A program made the translations under genes and the position numbers. The notes under the pieces are model-generated. The model did not search any database. It was not told the DNA's origin and saw nothing but the letters and a program-made list of their open reading frames with translations. A stretch of 13,125 nt of DNA from Cyclostephanos tholiformis (Eukaryota; Bacillariophyta; Thalassiosirophyceae; Thalassiosirales; Thalassiosiraceae), in assembly GCA_036939975.1 (NCBI GenBank), contig JALLPB010000760.1:1-13125 (forward strand). Reading direction: 5' to 3'. Of the stretch, positions 1 to 8,011 are shown piece after piece (the first letter of the stretch is position 1; each line of letters opens with the position of its first letter).

Positions 1-311
1 CGGAGGGATAGTTTTTTGTTCCCGCCAGAAGGCAAATAGGGGTTAAGCTGTTAAATGGTGGTAAATGGGGCATTTTTTTAATGGGACAGCCAAATGCTGA
101 AAGTTTTCCAGTACATTCCTATACTCTTGTCTGTAAATATGAAATTTGTGTTAAATCTTTCCTATTTCTTGTTACCTTCCTATGTCCCAGAATCCCATAG
201 GCTAAGGGCTAGGACTACTTTGTGTTATGTATGACAATTGGGATTTTCTCAACATTTTTTTTTTACATATTTCATTTGCTGCCTCTTCTACATATCACTA
301 GGAATCAATAT

Positions 312-369
312 AAAACTTTGTTTTTGCCTTATAATTTATGAAAACTTTGCTTTTGTCATTTAATTTTGT
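312..369. repeat. Imperfect tandem duplication, two 29-base units
   Basis: Units 312-340 and 341-369 both begin AAAACTTTG, continue with a T-rich stretch and then a TAATTT block. About three quarters of the positions agree without gaps. The duplication sits in AT-rich non-coding DNA, so part of the resemblance may reflect base composition. Confidence 0.5.
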
Positions 370-1830
370 TCTTGGAGAAATAGAAAGCCAGACTAATACA
401 TCTGTAAAAATACATTAAATCACCTTCAAATATTTGAATATAATCTAACTTAGAGGCACAGGAGTACAATTATCTTGTGCCCCATCAAAATCGCCTTGCT
501 GTATATTTCAAATGCCTCATCAAGGTGGGTGCATGGGGCATTGTTGTGATCCTTCCCCCCTGCCATCTTCCCCATCTATCTAAGCTCCCTAACTTGCCTT
601 GCCACTGCCCTTAGCATTCTAGTAGCCCCTGGGTCATCATCATCAGTTCATTGTTGTATTTTTTAGAGTGGGTGGGGCAAGCGTGATGATTTTATCCTCC
701 TTGTGGTGTTCAGGGTGGTTCAGGAGCATTTTCATCCTTAAAATAGATGCTTCTGGGAGGGCTATACTGTTGCTAATTCTGACCACATTATGGCATCGGC
801 CTCAAAGTACGTTATGGCATGACATTGCCAGAATCAGCAACTCTTAGTAAAGGAATTGTGATCATTGTGGGAAAGGGGGTGGGTGGGAGTGATATGGTGT
901 GATCAATGGTGCCAGTGGAAATGGTGCTCTGGTCAGTCTGTGTTCGGTGTTCGGTCACAGTTTTTCTGTTATTTCTCCATTGGATATTTTGAGTTTCCTC
1001 CCAGATTGAAACAAATATGATGGGAGAAGATCCGCTGGACCCCCTACCCCTACTGGTGACAGCCATGGTTGGATTATGGCCCGAGGGGGGGGTAACTTCT
1101 GCGAGATAATATGTGGGAATAAGTAATAGGATTTTTCCAGTTCCAGAAAAGTGCAACAAACTTCCCAGGAAAGTTCTACAATGTCCAAGTGTCAATTGAT
1201 ATGTGACTAGCAGTATTAGATGTGGTAGTAGATACCAACGTTTGAACACTCCCACTTCATTGAGCAGATTCTATTCCTTTCATTAGATATTGTAGATACC
1301 ACTATTTCTGTAGCTGCATTTACACTTGGACTGATCAATACACCAATTTTTTTTGACTCACTAAAATATTTATGTTTTATTGAGCCATGTATTTGTTACA
1401 AGTTCTGTTATATTTGACAAATCCACCCCCTCTGGTGAAAGCTGAGGGAGCATCGAGGTATCAGAAGTGATATCCCCAAAATTGGACATATCTTAATCGC
1501 ATCCATTGCAGATAACTAGCCTTGATTGCGGACAACTGAAGTTTACATTATTTTCTACTGGGGATTTGAGACTTTCAATGGTCCACATGGTAGTCATACA
1601 AATGTACAGAAGGGTCAGGTACATGGTGATTAGTATTTACAGAGAATAAGGGCGGAAAATAAAAAAGAGGCTCGGGGGGTCTCCGTGATCATTTTCCTCG
1701 CCAAATCTCTATTTTTCCACAACCTCCTCGTATGACCCACACATTTCGAATCAAAGAATTTAAGTTTCATTCGCACACTCGCTTTCTCCGGTAGCCGATG
1801 TCAGTTTGGGCGGGGTGGGAACATGTTTCT

Positions 1831-1841
1831 CCCCCCCCCCC
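1831..1841. repeat. Poly-C run (11 bases)
   Basis: Eleven consecutive C residues lie about 65 bases beyond the stop codon of the ATP synthase gamma gene. They therefore probably fall in its 3' untranslated region, where they would read as G in the transcript. Such runs are prone to length variation and sequencing error. Confidence 0.8.
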
Positions 1842-1905
1842 TCCTTCTAGCTTCCTCTTTCATTTACGGGGAAATGGTTCTAGTACACGGGTGTTAATAA
1901 TATGT

Positions 1906-3021
1906 CTATCCCTCGAGGGCGGCGGCGCCCGAAACAATCTCCAAAATCTCTGCAGTGACTGACGCCTGACGCGCCCTGTTGTACTCCTGACTCAGGCGCT
2001 TCGCCAATGCGCCGGCGTTGTCGCTCGCGCTCTGCATGCTCTGCATCCGCGCGGCCAGCTCGGACGCGACCGACTCCTGGAGAGTCCTAAGGATCTGCCC
2101 ATTGAGATACAGGGGCAGGATGGAATTGACGATCTGGAGGGGATCCTGCTCGAAGATCATGTCGTTGGGGAAGTCCTGCGGCTCGGCGGCGCCAAGCTCC
2201 TTCCGTTCTACGCCGAAGTCTCCGTTGGACGAAGTGAGTTGGAAGACCTCGTCGCCCTGCTGGGAGATCTCCGAGGCGGAGAAGGGAACGAGGGTGCGCA
2301 CGGAGGGGGTGGAGGCGATGAGGGACACGAACTTGGTGTATAGGAGCTCGACGGCGTCGGTCTCCCCCGACAGGAAGGAGTTAATGATCTCCTCGCTGAT
2401 GGCGAGGGCCTGCTTGGAATTGGGATTCTGCCCGCACTCGAAGATCTTGCGAATGGGGTAGTCCCTGCGCTTGAAGTACGTCGATCCCTTCTTCCCGATG
2501 AGGATCATGTCGGACTCGACCCCAGCGTCCTTGAGGGTCTTCATCCTCGCCTCCGCCTTCTTGATCATGAAGGAGTTGTACCCCCCGCACAGACCCCGAT
2601 CGCCGGTGATGACCACGAGCGTGACCTTATTCACCTCGCGCTGGGTCAATAAGGGCAGGTCCGCGGCCTCCCCCCCCAGGCGATTGATCAATCCCCCGAA
2701 GACGGACTGGAGCGTCTCGGAGAATGGACGAGTCGCGAGGACGGAATCCTGCGCGCGCCGGACCTTAGCGGCGGCGACGAGCTTCATGGCCGACGTGATC
2801 TTCTTCGTGTTGTTCACGGTCTTGATGCGATCGCGGATGGCGTTGGCCTTGCCGTCCATGACGATGGTCGCGCGGCGCGTCCTGTGGGCGTTCCCGCTCG
2901 AGTTTTCGGTGAATAATACGCCGTCGAACGCGGCCGGGCGCGAGACCGCGAGTTGGCCGGGGCTGGTGGTGAAGGCATTGGCGGTGGCGAGGACCGCGGC
3001 GGCGACGCAGAGGAACTTCAT
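1906..3021 (-). CDS. atpC: Plastid ATP synthase gamma subunit precursor (nuclear-encoded)
   Basis: This encodes the central-stalk gamma subunit of the F1 (CF1) ATP synthase, which turns inside the alpha3-beta3 ring and couples proton flow across the thylakoid to ATP synthesis. The 371-aa protein has the N-terminal helix signature ITSAMKLVAAAKVRRAQ (75-91), the central VITGDRGLCGGYN block (137-149) and the C-terminal family signature around VTAEILEIVSGAAAL (355-369). Residues 1-16 form a hydrophobic signal peptide followed by F17 (A-N-A-F junction). Residues 17 to about 54 resemble a plastid transit peptide, so mature protein probably begins near MDGKANAIRDRI. The cysteine-bearing redox loop of green-plant gamma subunits is missing near 250-258, and the only cysteines are C5, C145 and C196. 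The coding region has no intron. The start is the first methionine, directly before the signal peptide. It is divergent from the T-protein gene. Confidence 0.96.
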   Translation of the reverse strand: MKFLCVAAAVLATANAFTTSPGQLAVSRPAAFDGVLFTENSSGNAHRTRRATIVMDGKANAIRDRIKTVNNTKKITSAMKLVAAAKVRRAQDSVLATRPFSETLQSVFGGLINRLGGEAADLPLLTQREVNKVTLVVITGDRGLCGGYNSFMIKKAEARMKTLKDAGVESDMILIGKKGSTYFKRRDYPIRKIFECGQNPNSKQALAISEEIINSFLSGETDAVELLYTKFVSLIASTPSVRTLVPFSASEISQQGDEVFQLTSSNGDFGVERKELGAAEPQDFPNDMIFEQDPLQIVNSILPLYLNGQILRTLQESVASELAARMQSMQSASDNAGALAKRLSQEYNRARQASVTAEILEIVSGAAALEG

Positions 3022-3044
3022 GGCGAATTTATATGGGATTGATT

Positions 3045-3056
3045 GGGGGGGGGGGG
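3045..3056. repeat. Poly-G run (12 bases) just upstream of atpC
   Basis: Twelve consecutive G on the plus strand, followed by CGGGG, lie 24-35 bases before the atpC start codon. In the minus-strand transcript this reads as a C-rich leader. The length may vary between alleles or be unreliable in assembly. Confidence 0.85.
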
Positions 3057-3283
3057 CGGGGATGTTAAATAATTAACGCGCGGCTGCTGGGCTATTGTGA
3101 ACGTCGGCCCGAGAGGAGGCGATCGAGGAACCAAGAGTGGGCGAAGACGGAGGAGGAGCTTTAGATAGGTGATGGACGCAATAGTTTTATTCGTTACCAG
3201 GCGAAAACACGCACGACGTCTGTCTGTCGCTTTGTCGGGAAGAGTCGACGTTGAACCGTGTGTTGAACTTTCACAGGGGACTG

Positions 3284-3291
3284 TGACGTAA
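3284..3291. promoter_or_regulatory. CRE-like bZIP site TGACGTAA
   Basis: TGACGTAA matches the core recognised by CRE/bZIP factors. It lies about 260 bases from the atpC start and 190 bases from the T-protein start. In diatoms, TGACGT-type elements have been described as CO2/cAMP-responsive elements in carbon-concentration genes. The assignment here is by motif only. Confidence 0.35.
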
Positions 3292-3408
3292 GTGCAGCTT
3301 ATCGCTAAAAACATGAGTATCCACCAATTGAGAAAAAGCGATATATCCTTTTCACTCGTCAATAGGTGTAATATTTTATGTCTCATGTAATCCTGCCACG
3401 CCAGCAGC

Positions 3409-3416
3409 TGACGTCA
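3409..3416. promoter_or_regulatory. Palindromic CRE site TGACGTCA
   Basis: This perfect 8-base CRE palindrome, followed by CGCC, is 69 bases upstream of the T-protein start codon and about 390 bases from the atpC start. Its symmetry and position make it the best candidate transcription-factor site in the divergent region. A bZIP factor is the expected binder. Function is inferred from the motif alone. Confidence 0.45.
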
Positions 3417-3484
3417 CGCCGGACATCACCCTTTTTTCCCTCTCTCCTCCCACATTTAAATTTTTTTTTTAATCGTCATCAACA

Positions 3485-5112
3485 ATGCTCAAATCGGCTG
3501 CCGGCACCCTCCTCCGCAGGGGGGGCATCAAACCCCCCGATGCTCCCTCCTTCTCCTCCGCCGTTGCCGTCGCCGTCGCTCCCGTCCGATTTTTCGCCGC
3601 GGCCCCCTCCCCCTCCTCCTCGTCGTCCGATCCCCCCCCTCCCCTCGTCAAGACCTCGCTCTACTCGCTACACAAGGATCTGGGTGGGGACATGGTCCCG
3701 TTCGCGGGATACGAGTTGCCGGTGCTATACAAGTTGGGCGAAAACTCCGGCGTCATGAAGGAGCACATGTGGTGTCGCTCGTCCGGCAAGGCATCCCTCT
3801 TCGACGTCTCTCACATGGGACAGATCAAATGGCACGGTACCGACCGATGTGCCTTCCTCGAAACGATCGTCGTTGGCGACATATGCGGACTCGATGTCGG
3901 TTCCGGCTGTCTGTCGCTCGTTACGAACGAAAACGGCGGCATCATCGACGATACCGTCATCACCAACGCCGGCGATTACGTTTACATGGTCGTGAACGGC
4001 GCGACGAAGTACGGCGACATGGCACACTTCGAGGAGAGGATGAAAGTGTTCGGCGGCGACGTGTCAATGGAATACCTGGGCGACGACGTGCAGCTGTTGG
4101 CAATACAGGGACCTGGCGCAGCACGGGCCGTGTCGAAATTATTGCCGGACGGGTTCGACCTATCGAGGATGGCGTTCATGACTGGCGTGGAAACAACGTT
4201 GGACGGCATCGAGGGATGTCGCGTGACTAGGTGAGTAAGAGATGGGAGGGAATATTTCACTCCTCACATATCCGTCTCCGTCCTTTGAAAGGATGGGAGA
4301 AGGGGGGGGGCGAAAAAGGTCCTCGCATTTGTCTGATTTATGTATTGTTTCCGACTCGATATTTGTTCCCATTCTCGAACATTACATGCATTCTCCACGC
4401 CCCAGATGCGGCTACACCGGCGAGGACGGCTTCGAGGTCGCGATGCCCGCCGACTATGCCGTTTCCATCGCGTCGAGACTGCTATCGGACCCGAACGTCA
4501 ATCCCGCCGGACTCGGCGCGCGCGACTCCCTCCGTCTCGAGGCGGGATTGTGCCTATACGGTCACGACCTCGACGGTACCATCAACCCCATCGAGGCGGG
4601 ACTCGCGTGGACCATGGGTGGGCCGAAGTCGCGACGTCGGACGGGGGGCGGATTCCTCGGGGCGGAGAGGATTTTAAAGCCGGACGGCGGTCTGGTGAAG
4701 GTGGATAAGAAGAGGGTGGGCATAATGGGCATGAAGGCGCCCGCGCGGGAGGGTGCGGAAATATACGATGCCGTCGGCGACAGACTCATCGGAAGGGTGA
4801 CGAGCGGAACGTTCAGTCCGTGTTTGAAGGGTGAGAAACCTTTTCCTCCATTATTCTTCCCAATATGATGTATCATCGTCGTCCCTTCGCTGCGAGCCGA
4901 AAAAAAAAACGCTGGTTGTTTACTCACACGCGCTGTTGCCTCGCGTTCCCCCCCTGCATCTCCGCACAGTTCCGATCGCTATGGGGTACGTCGAAACTCC
5001 CATGTCGAAGAAAGGGACGGATATTAACATCAAAATACGAGGGAAGATGCAAAAGGCGGAAATTACGTCGATGCCCTTCGTGGAGAGCCGCTATTACCGT
5101 GTGCCTGAATAA
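3485..5112 (+). CDS. GCVT: Mitochondrial glycine cleavage system T-protein (aminomethyltransferase), three exons
   Basis: T-protein releases ammonia from the aminomethyl-lipoyl H-protein and passes the one-carbon unit to tetrahydrofolate, giving methylene-THF. In a photosynthetic cell this serves photorespiratory glycine breakdown in mitochondria. I join exons 3485-4230, 4406-4830 and 4970-5112 into a 437-aa protein. Both junctions keep frame and restore family motifs (VTR|CGYTGEDGFE and FSPCLK|VPIAMGYV). Family blocks include VPFAGYELPVLY (71-82), FDVSHMGQI (106-114), NENGGIIDDT (148-157, holding the conserved catalytic-region Asp), LLAIQGPGA (204-212), YTGEDGFE (252-259) and ARDSLRLEAGLCLYG (287-301). 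Residues 1 to about 40 are rich in Arg, Ser and Ala and almost free of acid, fitting a mitochondrial presequence ending near VRFFAAAP. Residues 41-54 are a Ser/Pro linker. The start is the first in-frame ATG. Confidence 0.95.
4231..4405 (+). other. Intron 1 of GCVT (175 bases)
   Basis: The donor is AG|GTGAGTAAG at 4230/4231 and the acceptor is CCCCAG|A at 4405/4406. Removal joins codon AG+A (Arg) and restores the continuous YTGEDGFE region. The intron contains a G-rich run near 4302-4310 and a T-rich stretch after it. Confidence 0.92.
4831..4969 (+). other. Intron 2 of GCVT (139 bases)
   Basis: The donor is AAGG|GTGAGAAAC at 4830/4831 and the acceptor is CCGCACAG|TT at 4969/4970. Splicing makes G+TT (Val) and joins FSPCLK to PIAMGYV, which is the expected T-protein sequence. 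A run of nine A (4900-4908) lies inside. Confidence 0.92.
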
Positions 5113-5344
5113 GTCGGTGGCTTATGCGATAAACTTTAAGTAGCGTCGTCCTGGATCATGGTATGATGATACACAAGAAAGAGTTCACTCGAGCTGTTAT
5201 AAATATGGGTTGGTTGTTCTGTCCTTAACGTTCCAATTCCTTATTTTTGCCTTTTCGACGGCAATCTTCTTCTTTTTTATTTCTATCTCTTTTTTCTTCC
5301 GTTCGATGTACGATTCAGTTCTTGGTCGAAATGTCTGTGTATGG
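5113..5344. other. Convergent 3' intergenic region
   Basis: These 232 bases separate the stop codons of the T-protein gene (plus) and the coiled-coil gene (minus). They must contain both 3' untranslated regions. A T-rich stretch lies near 5240-5300. No gene or structured element is evident. Confidence 0.6.
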
Positions 5345-7621
5345 TCAGAAGGCAAATATAAATGAAGTCAGTTTGTCCAATATGTAGGTAGGTGCTCGGG
5401 GCGCTGGTAAGGACAGGCATATCGTCCTTACACAGGCAGTTTTCGACCTCGACTCGGCTGCATATGTCATGGGGGGTTTCTTGCCAATGCATGCCACCTC
5501 TGACTCTATATCCTTCCACGGACTGCAGGGCGAGCTGCCGCAGCTCCTGCTTTGATCGCTCATTATAGCATCAAGCATCTTCTGCTCGTGTTCTCGTGTC
5601 ATGCCGTTGCCATGTGACGAGGTCGATCCTGGCTTTAACCGACCTTTTATATCGTTTAGCTCGAATCTAAGCTTATTTGATACCTTCGTGAGTTTTTCGT
5701 TCTCCGTAAGCAATGTCTCTATTTCATCGGTCGCCTCCTCCAGCTTCTGTATCAGCTCTTTTTCTCGTCCAGTGGGGTCGCTGTGATCATTGTAAACGGA
5801 GCTGCGATCGAGCATCCTGTGCAATCTCGAATTATCTTCTCGAAGCGCATCTGCTGTCCGATGCAGATCACGATACTTCGATCGCAGAAATTCAACCTCG
5901 TCGCCTATGAATCCATGTCTGCGGCAATCGGTGGGATCTCGTGTCTTCAATAGTATATCCAAGTATAATCGACATTGAGTCAACTGCTGTTCGAGAGTCA
6001 AATCTGAAGGCATCGACGATTTGCCACTACCCTCCGAATCCTTCGTCTCACCAGCAGTCTCCATTTCCTTGCGCATCATGGATAAAATCGTCTTCAAGCT
6101 ATTGTTTTCTTGTTTCAGCAAGTCATGTTCGGGTTCAATTTCCAGACCTTCCCTAACAGAATGATATTTGCCGTCATTCTGATGCTCTTGTCCTTCTTTT
6201 TTCATCCTCGTCATTTCGCTTTCTAGAAGGAAATTTTCTTTTGAAAGCCGGAGGACCTCCGATCGTAATGAGCTGCATTCGTTTGAAAGACTCTCATTCA
6301 TATTAGCCTTGTCGCCCAAAATATTGCCAAGGAGATGCACAACCATTGGTTCGGACATCGATTTAGGCCCGTTTTTCTCTAGAGTCTCGGCGAGTAACTT
6401 ACTGTTTTGCTTCATCCCATCTTCGATAAGTCTTGCGTAATCTCGCCGCTCCTGCTCGAGAGAACTGATTTGTGCAATGGTGGCGTTGTGCTTTCGATCG
6501 AGTTCGTGGTACTTCTGTTGCATCTCACTGTCGCGATTGGTCAGTACATTAATTTTGTCTGAGCACTCTTGATTATTCCGTGCAAGTTCCACTATTCTCT
6601 TATTCAGCCCTTCAGAAACTGTTGTAAGATCGCTATTTTCCTGTTTCAAGTCCTCCATCTGACGATCTAGAAGCTGCTTGCATGCTGACAGCTCTCCAAC
6701 GCGACTCTCGTATCTTCGCTTCTCATAATCAAAACTATTCACCTTCTCCCTCTGTTCTCTGTATTTCCCCCGCAACGCCTTGCATTCCATTTTAGACTGA
6801 TACACTTCCCTTCTAAGCAATTCATTTTCAGATTTCATCTGGTGATAAGCCTTTTTCATTTGATCATGATCAGTCGCCAGATTACTTGCTTCCTTGATGA
6901 TCTCTGATATTTCTTCAACTTGGAACATACGCCTATTTGACGCCTCTCGGTTGCTTTTCTCGAGGAGGACATCTTTCGCACTCAACAGGTTTTGCAATTC
7001 AACCCTCTCCTCTAACAACATGGAGATTTGTTCGTCCCTTGCCGTACACTGCGCATCTGCAATTGAGAGACTGTGAGCTATCCTTGCGTCTGCAGCCGTA
7101 CCAACCTTTCTGCAAATTTCTTCAGCGACCTCCTCAAGTTTTTTGTGCATCTCTCCCATCTTACATTGATGCTCCTCTTCAATTTCATGAATTCGATGCT
7201 TGATCTCTTCTTCGTCGGCTTTCATAGCTACGTCCTTTTGTTGGACGATAGCTTCGAATTGTGAGACGAGTTTGTCGTGCTGGATTTCGAGCTCCGAAGA
7301 TAGTACTGCCTGGAATTTTCCCCGGAGGCAATCTTCTCTCGCGGACCACTCCTCCTCAATCATCGAGCGTGCGGCAATAAATATCTCCTCTTCTCGCTGT
7401 CGAAGTTGCTCATTCATTCCCACCCTTGCACGCTCAATGCTGGCAGTGGCATCAGATTCGGCCTGTTGAATTGCGGCTTTGATCGTACGTTCAATCTCCA
7501 GCTCCATTGACGCCAGAAATTCGAGCACCTCTTTCTGGCGAGCGGCGTCGGCTGACGCATGCTGTAATTGAGCAAGCTCGCTTTCTTTTTCGGTTATGAT
7601 CTGAGATAACGACGAGAACAT
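5345..7621 (-). CDS. Long coiled-coil protein of unknown function
   Basis: The 758-aa product is almost entirely heptad-patterned, rich in Glu, Lys, Gln, Arg and Leu. Coil runs from about residue 1 to 415, breaks around a Gly/Pro/Met-rich stretch (about 418-450), resumes, breaks at a Ser/Gly-rich piece (EGSGKSSMPSD) and ends in a last coil at about 618-662. Residues 663-758 are not coil-like. I see no signal peptide, membrane segment, kinesin, myosin or enzyme motif. Such proteins often belong to centrosome/basal-body, golgin or tethering families, but sequence of this type gives no safe homology. An in-frame stop just before the ATG at 7621 supports this start. The C-terminal frame is uncertain: from 5570 an overlapping frame encodes a more coil-like segment (SKQELRQLALQS), so an unseen intron or a frame error may alter the last ~75 residues. 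Confidence 0.82.
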   Translation of the reverse strand: MFSSLSQIITEKESELAQLQHASADAARQKEVLEFLASMELEIERTIKAAIQQAESDATASIERARVGMNEQLRQREEEIFIAARSMIEEEWSAREDCLRGKFQAVLSSELEIQHDKLVSQFEAIVQQKDVAMKADEEEIKHRIHEIEEEHQCKMGEMHKKLEEVAEEICRKVGTAADARIAHSLSIADAQCTARDEQISMLLEERVELQNLLSAKDVLLEKSNREASNRRMFQVEEISEIIKEASNLATDHDQMKKAYHQMKSENELLRREVYQSKMECKALRGKYREQREKVNSFDYEKRRYESRVGELSACKQLLDRQMEDLKQENSDLTTVSEGLNKRIVELARNNQECSDKINVLTNRDSEMQQKYHELDRKHNATIAQISSLEQERRDYARLIEDGMKQNSKLLAETLEKNGPKSMSEPMVVHLLGNILGDKANMNESLSNECSSLRSEVLRLSKENFLLESEMTRMKKEGQEHQNDGKYHSVREGLEIEPEHDLLKQENNSLKTILSMMRKEMETAGETKDSEGSGKSSMPSDLTLEQQLTQCRLYLDILLKTRDPTDCRRHGFIGDEVEFLRSKYRDLHRTADALREDNSRLHRMLDRSSVYNDHSDPTGREKELIQKLEEATDEIETLLTENEKLTKVSNKLRFELNDIKGRLKPGSTSSHGNGMTREHEQKMLDAIMSDQSRSCGSSPCSPWKDIESEVACIGKKPPMTYAAESRSKTACVRTICLSLPAPRAPTYILDKLTSFIFAF
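5407..5431. repeat. Small perfect inverted repeat
   Basis: GTAAGGAC (5407-5414) and GTCCTTAC (5424-5431) are exact reverse complements with a 9-base spacer. They lie inside the uncertain C-terminal coding part of the coiled-coil gene. It could form a short hairpin in RNA, or may be chance. Confidence 0.4.
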
Positions 7622-8011
7622 GGGTGACTATTGTACTCCTATGGGTTAAGTACGCTTGTAGCAAAGAATTCAAAATTCAAATGTCCTTGTTTTCACTTTT
7701 TGGGGGAGCAAAATAAGTGATCAGCCACAGCAGAGCCCTGACCCCGATTCATGCTTTTGAAATGTCTCCGCCTTCACTTAAACGTTTCTTCGTGATGTCT
7801 CGTCCCCCGAGACCGACAGGTGATATGAATCCTCAACGACGGGAAACCTGACCCCCATGCCCAAAAGTCGCTGACACAAGAAAGAGTAGTGTCAAATGCA
7901 ACGTACAATACAAAAATGTTGAAGAAACCAAATTTATAAAAAATATATATATATATGGATAAAGACAACGCATAAAACACTTCGGGAGGTATCTTTTGCC
8001 CCGCGATAGCT
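7622..8011. other. Intergenic region between the coiled-coil and DENN genes
   Basis: These 390 bases lie between the DENN stop (minus strand, 8012) and the coiled-coil start (minus strand, 7621). They should include the DENN 3' untranslated region and the coiled-coil promoter. An (AT)n run at about 7942-7956 is the only repeat seen. The open frame at 7774-8022 has no recognisable features and I do not call it. Confidence 0.6.

Larger units (their letters stand above)
1..1905. other. AT-rich region with no supported gene
   Basis: This stretch is AT-rich with many T and A runs, unlike the GC-rich gene that follows. The longest open frames (812-1255 and 955-1188, both minus) have no recognisable domain, no credible composition and overlap each other, so I treat them as chance. 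I found no tRNA-like cloverleaf, rRNA segment or transposase motif. The last 200-250 bases should include the 3' untranslated region of the ATP synthase gamma gene, which is read leftwards and stops at 1906. A run of eleven C lies at 1831-1841. A short imperfect tandem duplication at 312-369 is listed separately. An unrecognised non-coding RNA or decayed repeat cannot be excluded. Confidence 0.6.
3022..3484. promoter_or_regulatory. Divergent promoter region between atpC and GCVT
   Basis: The 463 bases between the two divergent start codons must hold both 5' untranslated regions and probably both core promoters. I see a full CRE palindrome TGACGTCA at 3409-3416, a half-type TGACGTAA at 3284-3291, and further ACGTC cores near 3101 and 3215. 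Next to the T-protein start is a T-rich tract (about 3456-3472). Next to the atpC start is a run of twelve G (3045-3056). No TATA box is placed with confidence, and the transcription starts are unknown. Confidence 0.6.

Noticed and set aside
812..1255. 147-aa minus-strand open frame in the AT-rich flank
   Set aside because: It shows no domain, no homology I recognise and no codon pattern like neighbouring genes. An isolated frame of this length is expected by chance.
2471..3076. 201-aa open frame on the plus strand
   Set aside because: It is antisense to the well-supported ATP synthase gamma gene. GC-rich coding sequence often leaves such open shadows, and the product has no recognisable features.
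4831..5112. Independent small open frames after exon 2 of GCVT
   Set aside because: The sequence from 4970 encodes the expected C-terminal end of T-protein when spliced, so these frames are intron readthrough plus exon 3.
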